A DNA stretch of 64,000 nucleotides from Sclerotiophoma versabilis (lineage: Eukaryota; Ascomycota; Dothideomycetes; Pleosporales; Didymellaceae): assembly GCA_012274445.1 (NCBI GenBank), contig JAAROD010000080.1, positions 1,922,001-1,986,000 on the forward strand, written 5' to 3'. The notes under the pieces are model-generated. The model did not search any database. It was not told the DNA's origin and saw only the letters and a list, made by a program, of their open reading frames with translations. Made by a program: the position numbers and the translations under genes. This document shows, in pieces, positions 46,250 through 57,589 of this stretch; position 1 is the stretch's first letter, and each line of letters starts with the position of its first letter.

Positions 46250-46600
46250 TAGATAATCTATCTTCTTAGTAAGATTTAGTTTACCTAATTTAGCTATTTT
46301 ATTTACTATACACAGCGCCTTTTACTATATATAATTCTTAGCTTATTTTAGAATCTTTTTATTTTATAATAACTATATAATAATAGTTACTAATAGAGTC
46401 TTATCTTCTTCTACCTTCTTTTTATACTCTTTATAAGTATAATCTAGTAACTTCTATAATATATTAATATAAGGCTTTCTAGTCTTAGTATACTTAGTAT
46501 ATTTTAGATACTTTATAGTATTTAGTATAATATAGTACTTATAGCCTTTAAAGAAATAGTAGTTATAGAGAACTTTAGTAGAAGTATTAGCTTAATAAAT
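46250..46600 (-). pseudogene. RIP-inactivated antisense zinc-cluster ORF in the older gypsy copy
   Basis: Read on the minus strand, this stretch is an Lys-rich frame broken only by TAG/TAA codons of the kind RIP makes from CAG/CAA. Around 46567-46469 tyrosines stand at spacing Y-x2-Y-x6-Y-x8-Y-x2-Y-x9-Y (codons at 46567, 46558, 46537, 46510, 46501, 46471), matching the six cysteines of the antisense protein in the intact element; TGC/TGT to TAC/TAT explains every one. A following segment (KKVEEDKTLLVTI, then NKKILK) aligns in position and character with the intact protein's coiled coil. It lies between the chromodomain remnant and the 3' LTR, the same place as in the intact copy. Confidence 0.65.
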
Positions 46601-46741
46601 TTCTAGACTAAGTTAAAGGTTATAGGTATAAGAAGATATCTTAATATACTAGTTACTAAATATAGAAATAAGCTTAGTTTTATATAAGCCTAGATTCTAG
46701 TTATATAGTTTAAGAATAAACCTAAAGAAGAAGAAGGATAG

Positions 46742-47239
46742 TATTATAATCCTGTGCAGACAAAGTAGTATAGTAATTAAGTAGCTAACTAGAGCTCTTA
46801 CCTATAAGCTAGAGTAGAGCTAGAAAGAATCTTTCTTTATATAGTTATATAACATACTTATTAATAAGTATAATATATATAACCTACTTATTAATAAGTA
46901 TTATATATTATTACTTATTAATAAGTAATACTATATATCTTATTAGACTAACTCTAGTTACTTATTAATAAGTATTATCTTCTAGTAAGTATATAGTTAG
47001 TAGGAATATAACCCTTATAGTTTATATTTAACTTAGTTAATTAAGTTTATCTTTAGAATCTTAACTCTAACTCTTAAGCTAGATAGTCTACTCTATACTA
47101 CTTATTATTACCTCTTATTATTATAGTATTTTACTAGGTAATAACCTTAACTCTTATAGACCTCTCTATACTAGCGCTTATTTCTAAAAACTAATATAAA
47201 TAGTGCTTATAAGCTCTGCTTAAAAGTATAACTTTAACA
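46742..47239 (+). repeat. RIP-mutated 3' LTR of the older gypsy copy
   Basis: 498 bp from TATTATAAT (for TGTTACGAT) to TTTAACA (for TTCAACA). The part from about 46980 to the end aligns with the intact LTR; the first 230 bp do not and contain four copies of a 16-bp perfect palindrome. Confidence 0.8.
46855..46974 (+). repeat. Four copies of a 16-bp palindrome in a relic LTR
   Basis: TACTTATTAATAAGTA occurs at 46855-46870, 46885-46900, 46912-46927 and 46959-46974. Confidence 0.9.
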
Positions 47240-48833
47240 CTAACCTTCTTTATAGAAGAAGTAACCTTAGTAGTAACCTAAGCCTTTAGCTTATACTTCT
47301 AAGACTTAACCTTAGCTTACTAGCTAGCTTTATTACGCCTCTAGCTATTAGGCTAAATATTAGTAATAGGCTTATTAGACAGAAGAATAGTACTAGAATA
47401 GAAGTATAGCTTCTTAGTAAAAGGCTTAAAATTACTATTAGAGTAATTAGTATTATACTATAATAACCTAAAAGAGGCTAAACTAGAGTAGAATAACCTA
47501 CCTTACTAACTTCTTAGCTAAAAGATAATAAACCTTAGTAAGTTAGGCAGTACTAAGCTCTTTCTTATTATTAGTAGTAAAGTTAGATATAAGATTATTA
47601 AGATAGTTCTAAATAGTATTAAGGTGCTTATAATAGTTAATAAGAAGCTAAAATATATTAGAAGGTACTAATATAGCCTACTATAGCCTAAAGTAACCTA
47701 ACTTACTATAAAGTAGTTAAAGTTAGTAAGAAAGTATCTTTAGTATCTTATTACCTAAATATTATCTCTAAAGCTTACTATAAAAAGCTAGGCCTTAAAT
47801 AGGTTCTTATTCTTCTTAGTAATATTTAGAAAATAGCAGCCTACTTTACTAGCTATTCTATACTACCTACTACTAAAAAAGGTAATATAATAAATATATA
47901 TATAGTAAAAGTACCTATAGTAGTTATATATATAGTTAGAGATATTAGTAAAGTTTATAATAAATAAAAGTAGTATAAATAGAGATAAAACTAGCTATAA
48001 TAGTCTATTATAGTATAAAATAGCTTACTATAGCCTAGTTAGTACTAAAATAATTTAAAAAAGGCTTTTTAGACTCTAATATACCTATATAGCCTAATAT
48101 ATACTATAATAGTATATAATAGCCTAAATATAAGCCTATTAGAAATTAGAAAGAAAACTTAATATCTTAAAAAACTTACTAAAAGAAGAAATAGAGTATA
48201 GAAGTAGTAGACTAGAATAGTAGAGGGAAACTCTTTATATACTACCTTACTTCTAGCCTATACTACTACTATATATAGACTACTATAGTAAAAGTAAAGG
48301 TAAAAGTAGGTATAACCTTACTAGTAAAAGAGAATATTTAGGCTCTGCGCTAGCTAGTATAAAGTAGGTAAGATAGAGCTATAATACTATAGGTTATTCT
48401 ATTATAAGCTATAGAGCTTCTATACTAGTTAGTAGGGGGCTGTCTACTATTACCTAGGATATTTAACTATAGAAGAGAGATAATATTAAGCTTCTTAGGC
48501 TCTTTAGCCTAGAGAGACTAGAAGCTTCTCTAGGTAGAGTAACCTCTCTATATATATAGTCTCTTTCTACCTATTTACTTATCTCTAGTAAATAGTCTAT
48601 AGTCTACTAATTAACTCTATAGCTATCTATATTATTCTATCCTATATTATAATCTTCTTCTTTAGTATCTCTAGCCTTAGAGCCTAATACTTAAAGTATA
48701 AGCTATACCTAAGCTTTCTAAAATATATTAATAATAGGTTATTATTAAAATATTAGTATAGAAAGAGTACTTTAATAGAGGCTTAGTAAAAGTAGCTTAC
48801 TTACCTATTAGCTTACTTACCTATAGAGTATAT
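47240..48833 (+). mobile_element. 5'-truncated Fot1/pogo-like transposon relic
   Basis: The right end (about 48700-48833) matches the right end of the complete relic at 49192-51055, including the subterminal aggcttagtaaaag and the terminal inverted repeat reading CTATAGAGTATAT, and is followed by TA (48834-48835). The left end is missing; sequence from 47240 abuts the gypsy relic LTR. It could be the right part of the element whose left end is at 25675 or an independent copy. The interior is too mutated to read a transposase. Confidence 0.5.
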
Positions 48834-48835
48834 TA

Positions 48836-48864
48836 ATTAAGTTTATCTTTAGAATCTTAACTTA
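48836..48864 (+). repeat. Forward-oriented gypsy LTR fragment
   Basis: About 30 bases (ATTAAGTTTATCTTTAGAAT...) match the LTR interior (tcaatcaagtttgtctttggaatc) after RIP changes, immediately before an oppositely oriented LTR. Confidence 0.55.
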
Positions 48865-48865
48865 A

Positions 48866-51232
48866 TATTAAAGTTATACTTTTAAGTAAAGCTTATAAGT
48901 ACTATTTATATTAGTTCTTAGAAATAAGTACTAGTATAAAAAAGTTTATAAGAGTTAGAGTTATTATCTAGTAAAATACTATACTAATAGAGAATAATAA
49001 TAAATAGTATAGAGTAAACTATCTAGCTTAAGAGTTAGAGTTAAGATTCTAAAGATATACTTAATTAACTAAGTTAAATATAATACTATAAGAGTAGTAT
49101 TTCTACTAACTATATACTTAAGGTATCTTATAGTATAGTATAGTTTTCTACTAAGTTTTATAAAGAGCCTTATAGTATTTATAGAGTACTAATATACCTT
49201 ATAGGTAAGCTAATTAATAAGTAAGCTAATTACTTTTACTAAGCCTTTACTAAACTCCCCTTTATTATAGCCTAAAATACTATAAATTAGCGCTGTATAA
49301 GGTAAAACAAGCTATAATATTACTTAGATACCTCTTCTACTTTATTCTTATATATTTGCGTATTATATTCTATTTAGTTATACTGTCTATAGTATTATTA
49401 GAATAGTTTACCCCCTTTAGCACGCACCTGCTTCTTTAGCTTCTTTCTATTACTATGCACCCTAAACTTCTTTAAAGCTGCTAGTTACTACCTATCTCTA
49501 ACTATTAGAGTCTTCTTCTTCTAAACCTACTTTCTTTTATATAATTTTTATTACGTAGTAGCCTTATTTACTACCTAAAGCTTACTAATTTCTTATTAGG
49601 CTAAAACTAGCCTATAGGATAAAATTACTCCCCTCTTTATATAGTGCTTAAGCACGCTTAGAATAGAATTAGGTAAGCTACTCTACTACTTCTTATACTT
49701 CTCTTAAATTAGAGTTAATTAAGACCTAAATTCTAGAGTATTACTAGAGGTTTATAACTACTAGAGCTTACTATTAGTAGAGAGTAGTAGTAATAGAGTC
49801 TGTAGCTTTATATTAAGAGTTAAAATAACCTATTCTAGATTAAAGGGGACTAATCTAGCACCTTAGAACTCTTCTTAAATATTACTAGAAGTAAAGACTA
49901 TATTATAGGCTACTTTAAAGTATAGAAGAAACTTAGTCTTTATAAGGTAGGTAATCTAGTTATATATAAGTATTTTAGCTTAGCACCTATATACCTTCTT
50001 TAAAGAGGTAAAATAACCTATATTAAGTAGCTATAGAAGGTATAATAAGTAAGAAGGTATATATATAGTAATAATCTTATTATCTTTATAGTATTACTAG
50101 AATTTAAGTAAGTTATAGCTCTTATAGCTATTAATAACTAGTAGTTAGTAGGTACTAATAGTACGCTTCTTTATATACGTATTAAAGTGCTCTAACTACT
50201 TAAAACTAAGCTTATTAGTAGTCTAGCTATTACTAAAAACTCTAATAACCTAATTCTAGAGTAGGTCTTTCTCTTTATACTAGCTAGAGAGGTAGTAGTA
50301 TACCTTAAAGATAATAAAGAGTAGAATAGCCTATTCTTTTATATTAATACTCTATATAACTATTATCTACTCCTAGTTACCTTACTAGACTATCTTTAGC
50401 CTTCTTTATCTTTTTAAAGCTATAATAACTACTTCTTAAAAGATCTAGCCTATTATAAAGCCTATCTTATTAAAGTTATATATATCTTTATTCTAGATAC
50501 TATACTTAGCTTTAATTTTAGCTACTAGGCTAAACTAGCTCTATATAACCTCTAAATTCTTATAAAGAGCTTACTTATAGTTATACTTATAATTAAACTT
50601 TACTTTAAGCTCTAGTTAATACTTAATAAATATACTAGGCTAATTTATACTAATAGAGCCTAGATTATACTTAGCACGTAGAGAATTAGCTATAGCAGCT
50701 ATATCTACTAGCTAGAGGCTAAATTCTTGCACGTCTAGCTTAAGAATATATTTAATAATTACCTACTCCTTATTATTATCTAGCTTTTATAAGTTAGCTA
50801 TAGAATTAGTATATAAAGGTTATTCTACGCATTATATACTTAGTATACTCTAAGGCACCTTATAGATAGCTGCAGCGTGTTACTAGGTAAGATTTATATC
50901 TTATTTAAGAGCTTAAAGCGTAAGCTATATTTAGGCTTCTCTTAATGCGTTAATATTAGGTTATTATTAAGGTATTAGTATGTAGAGGTTACTTTAGTAA
51001 AGGCTTAGCAAAAGTAATTAGCTTACCTGTTAATTAGCTTGCCTATAGGGTACGTTATAAGAATTATAGAATATTATATAATATTATATTATTGTGTTTT
51101 ACACTCTTAGCCTAGAGTCTGTGTAGAGTTTGTGAGACATCACGTGACCTGAGGCCTAGCGTTCCGCCGATCCATGGCCTGCTATTGGTGATAAGTTACC
51201 GTCCCCGCGTGCTGTCTTCTGAGATCGTAACA
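48866..51232 (-). repeat. Reversed gypsy LTR split by a DNA transposon
   Basis: 48866-49191 and 51056-51232 together are a reverse-complemented copy of the ~500-bp gypsy LTR, ending GATCGTAACA at 51232. No internal gypsy sequence adjoins it, so it is a solo or stranded LTR. The right part, from about 51108, keeps normal GC and CpG content. Confidence 0.8.
49192..51055. mobile_element. Complete-length Fot1/pogo-like DNA transposon relic (Molly-like size)
   Basis: 1864 bp with terminal inverted repeats: left ATATACCTTATAGGTAAGC (RIP-altered ACGTACC...) and right complement ACGTACCCTATAGGCAAGC, flanked by TA at 49190-49191 and 51056-51057. A subterminal GCTAATTACTTTTRCTAAGCC is present at both ends. 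Length, TA target and inverted repeats fit the Fot1/Pot2/Molly group of the Tc1/mariner superfamily. Heavy RIP has removed any readable transposase, so orientation is not assigned. Confidence 0.75.
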
Positions 51233-52025
51233 GTGCACTGTCCTAACGCAACGCATAAATACTCTTTACCTAGTAGGCTAATGTTAATTAGCATATACTA
51301 TGTTTTTTAGCTAACTTCTTATATAAAATATCTTTAGCTGAATTAGCTGTAATTGACTCTTAAATTGCAGCCTTAATAGACATGGTGGCGTTGAGATATA
51401 GGGGGTGAAAAGATGGGATGAATGGTGGGGGGGGGGGGGGTGCAATGAGTGACCGTGCGCAACAAGTGACCGTGCACGGTACCGCTGCTGTTGCGCGGAC
51501 CGACCGGTCGCCCCATCGTGCCACTTGAACAAAGTTTCTTGAACTCACCTTCACACAGCACAAGCGGTGCCGGCAGCTTCACAGTATCAACCACAGTAGT
51601 AGTTTGCTTGTGGCTTGAGTAGAAGCAATCGCAGACCAGAATCCAAATAACGCGCAGGACTCGAAGGGGGCACGGAAATAGACGGTCACCCTGTGCAACA
51701 ACTAATCTGCAGCACAGGGAGCCTTGCGCGTGATGTAGAATAGACATTGTACTCGAAATGCTCTAGAGAATAGTGTTTGTAGGCAGGCATCTGGCCGTAT
51801 GTAGCCAAGAAGCTGGATACACACCCAAAACAATCCATGTTTCCAATCCCGAAACGAACATGTAACGTAACTACTCACGTCCAGCCTCGGCTATGACTAC
51901 CTACTTCAGCTCCAGAACGCAAAATAGAAGACGATTAGCCTCGCTGCCTGACCCGTTTCCTGGCCTCTTGGACAGTCAAGCCGTTATTACACCTTAAGGA
52001 CATCTCGACGCTTCGATAGATAGGC
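51233..52025. other. Intergenic region at the right edge of the AT-rich block
   Basis: Normal-GC sequence upstream of the DUF4097-like gene, including a G14 run at 51427-51440. Minus-strand open frames of up to 124 aa overlap each other and show no recognisable features. Confidence 0.5.
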
Positions 52026-53816
52026 ATGATGTACATTGACACAGAAGCTGCAAACAGCCGATCACGACAGCCTCGAACCGTCATCTCTCCACGATATACG
52101 TCACCATACACACAGTCGAAAACTCCTTTGTTAGAGGAACCGCTCGATTCTCGCGATGCGCCGCCTACATATCTCGAAGCCACGACGCCAGGACTGTATT
52201 ATGGGAGGCCAAGTGGTGATGAAGGTGCAACCTTGCTGAACCGAGATGAGCAAGGATACAAGGAAGATGCGTATAGTAGACGAAGCTTTACACAGTCGCT
52301 ACGCACAAGGTGGACAAAATGGTTGGGAATATTGATGCTATTGATCTTTATATTCGCCGCTAGTGTCGCGTTCACAACATCAGCACGCAAAGACAAACAG
52401 GTTCGTATCTTTTTGATGGTAAACGCATCAGCCTGACGGTCATAGGCGTCAGTGGTTTCTGAACTCCAGACTTCAGCTCAAGCCGCCGTGACCGGAACAT
52501 CAGTAACACCGACCTCGACGCACACAGCACGGCCGGACGAGTCGCAGGGCATGAGTACTCCAGATATCGTTACACTTCCGTGGCCTTCGCAGAGCGCGGC
52601 GGGTGCAACACCATCTGCATCGACGCAGTCAAAGCAGATCTTTCCTATTCGGTGGCCGGCAAGATGCGGAAAGAAGTACAGCGTCAAGACCGAAGAGTAT
52701 GATTTCGGCTCGTCAAACGAAGTCACTATCAAGGAAGCAATTCATCAGCTCGATGGACCGTACAAACGCATTCAGGGCTGGGTTCACATCACAAGAGCGC
52801 CAGCTGACCAAGCTGCTGGTATTATACAAGCAAGGATGTCCTACGCTGTGTCGCCGTCCGTCGACGTCGACAGCGTCAAGTACACTTCTACATCGAACAG
52901 TCTTACCGTCGGCGACACATCCATACCACCAGGTTTCGAAGGCGTACCGGCAGGTTCCGCCTGTTTAGGCATGTCGATAGTGCTGTACATGGCACCAGGT
53001 GTCACACTTAATGCCTTGAACGTCGAAACCACGCACCTAGGTATGCAAATCCACGACGGTGTTGACTTTTCTGTTACAAACATGACATCTATCTCGCTCA
53101 CGTCGGGAACGCTCGACGCCTCAATGTTGAAGTCACGGCAGACTTACCTCAAGACGACATCGGGCTCCATCAGTGGCAAATACGCGCTCTCGGAACTCTT
53201 AGCCATCGACACAAAAACTGGCTCTGTCAACATCGACATTGCGCCCCAGGCAGCAGTAGCAGAAAGCTCCTCACCCGCTTTGTTCAGGGCAAACTCACAC
53301 TCTGGGAGTATGCGCATCGACTTCGAGCGTAAGCGCATTCCCGAGCGAGACTACCAGATGTATGTCAACACAACCGTCGGCTCCGTGGATGGGATGTTCA
53401 TCCACGGGTCCCAGACTAAGATCAGCTCAGTCGCCGGCTCAATCACTGCAGACATCCTGCCATTCAAATCCGGCACATTTGCTTCGACGCTAGATACAAA
53501 TACGCATTCCGGACAGATGAACGTCACCTTGCGCGCACCTTACAGGGCAAAGGGCGTGCCCGTGTTGGGGTTAGTGAGCACGCACAAAAGTGTGTCTGGT
53601 GGTGTAGGGTTGTTCTATCCGAAGGAATGGCAGGGCCATATTGACGGGACCAGTCTGAGCGGAGAACTGCATCTCCAGGGAAAAGATTTGGAGCTTCTAG
53701 GCGAAAATGATACGCCCGGGAGAAATCATGTTGAAGCAAAAAAAGGAGATGGTGGGAGTAGAATGTCGTTTGATACCGTTAGCGGAGGCTGTGACATCAA
53801 GATCGGGAAGACGTAG
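52026..53816 (+). CDS. Type II membrane protein with DUF4097-like beta-repeat ectodomain
   Basis: Exons 52026-52400 and 52446-53816 (45-bp GT-AG intron, join KDKQ|ASVVSE) give 581 aa. Residues 1-98 are a polar cytoplasmic-type tail with a PPTY motif (APPTYLEA), a possible WW-domain ligand. One membrane helix follows (WLGILMLLIFIFAASVAF, about 100-118), with the rest outside. A Ser/Thr/Pro linker leads to a domain rich in short repeating strands of the type TTSGSISGKY, TKTGSVNIDI, SHSGSMRIDF and TTVGSVDGMF, typical of DUF4097/adhesin-like proteins with a right-handed beta fold. Such fungal proteins are uncharacterised; surface location is inferred from topology. A second ATG follows the first directly (MMYID). 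No partner gene is evident. Confidence 0.82.
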
Positions 53817-56800
53817 ACCTAGTGAAATGAAGGTTGCACTTGGAGTTAGTGCGACGACCAGATGTGCGGTACGGCGGGTACAGTAGAGCGCCAGGCATAA
53901 AGTGTTGGTTTGTAAGATTGGCTAAGCTGGTTAGGTCGCTCATAAAAGCCGACAAGAAAGGCTTGCGACACGATGAGTGAGAAATTCGCGTTCACGCTCA
54001 AGCACGGATGGCTTGCTGCACGTTAGAGCATAGAATGCTAAGCTACCGACAGCACCGCTCAAACGGCATTAGCCGATGGAACTTGAATGAAAAACTGGAG
54101 TCTACTCATATCGTTCACCGGTAGTTGGCCATGGGATATCCATCTCACGAACACCTGCAGCTCATGGCGTGTGACCGATCAGCTTGGCAGAGCTTAACTT
54201 GTACCCCACGCAATATGCCTGTCACGATCGTTGCCGCACGTTACAATTTGGCTGTCGGCGATCTCGGTGTGAAAGTTCAACTTTACTGTTGCCATTGTCC
54301 GCGCGTTCCGGTCCGTCAGCGATGTACCTGTCACGTCCAAAGCCCTGGGACATGGGTGGTTGGCGTTCTGATCGACGTCATTACCGGCATACCCCTGAAT
54401 GTTAGGCAACATAGTGTGGCATAGGGCTGGGTCGGGCTGCTGCGATCTTGGAGTGATTGCAGTGGCTGTGTCTGGCTTGTACGCATACTGGGACCCAGAG
54501 TCTGGTACGATGCTTGCCTACGACAGAATTTGGTAGGCGTGGCGTTGAGCCCGGTCATGTTTCAATGGATCGGCATGGATACCTGAATCAGGCGGACTAG
54601 GTTCAAGCGCACATGCAGCTATAAGTAACTGTGAAAGCGTTGGAGAATTCCTAGATGTCCACCCCCAAATGATTATCTAGGCATCCATGCTGCCTTTCGT
54701 ATTCATATCATGTAATCTCGATGTGAAGTATGCCGTTGATCGATCTTGTTTGCACGACGGTGTAAGCCACTGGCTACCATTGGGCTCTGTGGTAACGAGA
54801 AACTCCTGTCTCAGAAGTATGTTACCTCGGCTGTTCCTGTATAGCCGATGGAGTGACGCGGATTCCACAGCTTGCTCTGGTAGCAGTCGAGTGTAGCATA
54901 AGTCCCTGCATCGGCGTATTGAGCCGGCCAACTGCCTTTGACCAACGTTCGCCATTCGCCTACGCAATGAGTTACGTGGCTCTTGAACTGTCCATGTCCT
55001 GACCTATGTGCATGCCATGTATACATGTGCTCGTTGGATACTTTCACCGGCTGTAAGTGTACCTGCAGGTGACCGTTTAAGATCGCCGACATGCATTGAA
55101 CGTCGTTGAGGATCTGCAGCCAGCATGGGATTGGATCACAATTCATCAGCTGGCTATACCTGGACGGCGATCCCGATTTGACCGGGTTTTGGGAGCTATG
55201 AGCCTCAACCCATGACCGCAGTATGTATTCGCAACAAGCCAAGCGCGGGACCTATCTGAAGTAGGCAAACAACACACCGGCAGTGGAATCTTGCCATACC
55301 CAATTGGAAGCCTCCTGCAGATGGACTAAATTGAGAGGACGTTCTTGTACGACAGAACACGTGGATCCGAGATGACAAGGAAAGCTAGACAGTGGCACGC
55401 GCTGGTGTGGTGTGGGGTGAAAAGGCCAATTTGCCAGATTAAGCACTGCCTGCATCAGCGACGCAAGGAAGAAACAATTCTCGAGTATGCAGATCCGGAC
55501 ACTTGGGCGATCACATCGCACGAAAGGCCATGAACACGGGAGAGATCCCCGCAACGGAGATAGCTCTCAATTATGGCGCCAATATATCAATAGACATGCG
55601 GCTGGTCCGATGTGGAAAGTGCATCCCTCGTGGCCACAAGTCTTCAATAACCGATGCGCGACTAGATGGTGCACGATGGTGGCAACAAGATTCGTTACAG
55701 GCCCCACGTCCGTATGGTAATTCATACGATCCAGAGATCAATGGTGGGAGGATTCCATTCGAGTAAATTTCTCCACTTCGTCGGTCGCACAGAACCCGAG
55801 CTGAGTACTCCGCAGGATGGTGAGTAGCAGAAGGCCGAGTGGCAATACAGTCCATATGGAGGCCTTCTGATCGAAGCTGACAATTGATTGTAATTGCAGT
55901 TGCTGTCTGGCAGCGAAGTCGACACATGTCACACCCCCAGGCAAGCGGCAGCACGCAGCATTCCATAGCTGTCAGCTGTCAGCCTGACTCGGGCCTACAC
56001 AATATCTGGTCCAGCGTGAAGACTATGACGACAGAGATCGCTTTCGAGGCGAAGCTGTCAACGCTTCCATGTGGCGTCAGTCGATAATTGTCCATGCAGG
56101 CCAGTAGAGCGAAACAGAAACGTCGGTCTCTGCTCCGCTATACAAATGGTCAAGTGCGACTGCAGACGAATCAATTCACTCGATTTCAGAATTGCTGGTG
56201 ATGGTGCGGGAGATGTCGCAAGGAGGGTGGGCTGGCAGCCCCCTGGAGTTTGAGAAGCGTTTCGGGCTTGTCGCGTCGGTTGAAGAAGGCGCGTTGTTTG
56301 GCCGAGCGCGTTAACCGAAGGCTTACGTAACGCTAGCTTCGTTCCAAATCGGCCCCTTTCACCACCCTCGCTTCGTTTACTGCGTGTTGCAACCCCACAT
56401 CAGCTAGTATCTTGCCAGATTCGGCACTCTTACATCGTGCACGGTACTCGTAGGATCGCAGCGGTTGATACCTCGAAGTTGCGTACAGCACCGACCATGC
56501 TCTTACCACTTCATCCTTTCCTAAACAATGCTCGATCTCTCAATCGAGCACTGAAACTCGGCTTCGGCCAAAGAGGATGCTGCCATCCCTCACAATCTTG
56601 CTGCCGCTGACCGGCAACTTCCTTGCGCGCAGCCATATTAACTGCTCTTGAAGCGGCCTCAACCATGGCAGTGTTGATGGCCCAGCCGCAGGGATCGCCT
56701 GTTGCTCTCTAAAGAAGCCTACATCCGTCTAAGCCGGCAGGAGGATGAGAATGTGTGCTGGTGCGGCTATCCCAGACGTCTCTAATCGCCTTCCAACATC

Positions 56801-57589
56801 CCAGCAGCCCTGCGCCTGGCCCACCCTCCACTACATGTCCCCACCAGAGGCTCCTTCGGGTGAACACTTCTACTGTCGCTGTTCCAGATCCTCTGCAGCC
56901 AAGGCGCCTCCCGATACTGCTTTCAAACCGCGTCCGAGTGGTTCTGTTGCGTCTAGTTCGTAAAGATCATTTTACCTCGTTGCTGCTCTCGGAACCCTCG
57001 ATCCCGTGGGTTTGACATATACTACAACTAACCCTCAGCCTCTGTCGTCCTACTCGGCTCCGTCATTCTTTGGAAATCCCAGCCTATCTATATTCACGTC
57101 CATTCTTTACAGGAGCGGGCTCCTATCCGCGCTGGCTGCATTTGGGAACATTTTGTTCTCCGTTCACTCATTTGTCTAGCCTTACGGTTTTTAAGTCAGA
57201 TCACTGCACCCACTCAGCTGTGGTGGTACAACACTATCGCCTAGACACATTCTTTTTGACCGCCAGTAGCTTCTTTCGTTACAGCTGTGAGTCTCATACG
57301 CCTCTCCCTCCCTTGCTTGGCTAGCCGGGTGCCCCGTGACGCGGCGCTGCTAGTTCTGCAGGCTGTCGATCGAACTCCTACACGAAGATGTGATAGACCG
57401 AATTCGTCACTAACGTCTGCTCTAGATATATACGCCGAGACCAGCGCGTATAGAGGACGAGGACCTAAAGATGGAATTCAATGCACTTCATCCGTAAGGC
57501 CTCTCAACAGATTCAGAACGACGTCTAGAGCGCATGCGCATACTGACCCCACGTATAGATACCGCCCGTCATCGAGCAAGTCGCATGCC
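53817..57589. other. Long intergenic region
   Basis: 3.8 kb between the DUF4097-like gene and the Rua1-type gene. Many short overlapping frames exist on both strands (longest 143 aa at 54811-55242, minus), none with recognisable motifs. The last kilobase is pyrimidine-rich, as expected for the promoter and leader of the downstream regulator. A short alternative first exon for that gene may lie at 57472. Confidence 0.5.

Larger units (their letters stand above)
37141..47239 (+). mobile_element. RIP-degraded copy related to the intact gypsy element, interrupted by a copia element
   Basis: From 37141 the sequence follows the intact element from its RNase H/integrase boundary (GGAAAACGGTAGAGC region, intact 30947) with C-to-T and G-to-A type changes. 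It breaks at 37710 inside integrase and resumes at 45303. Integrase and chromodomain remnants run to about 46170, followed by an antisense relic frame and a 498-bp 3' LTR (46742-47239). The 5' half of the element is missing. The U3 half of its LTR differs from the intact copy, so it is a related subfamily rather than a simple mutated duplicate. Confidence 0.8.
33442..51107. other. RIP-mutated AT-rich transposon graveyard
   Basis: Base composition drops sharply to mostly A, T and CT/AG contexts. Cytosines followed by A or G are strongly depleted, TA is in great excess, and no long open frame survives. This is the signature of RIP acting on repeated DNA. Recognisable relics inside are listed separately; between them I see no intact gene. 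Confidence 0.85.

Noticed and set aside
33442..51107. CRISPR-like or telomeric arrays in the AT-rich block
   Set aside because: Repeats there are LTRs, inverted repeats and TAG runs; no regular repeat-spacer pattern or telomere motif is present, and CRISPR is not expected in a fungus.
54811..55242. 143-aa minus-strand frame
   Set aside because: No recognisable motif, overlapped by other frames, and Cys/His content looks like random sequence.
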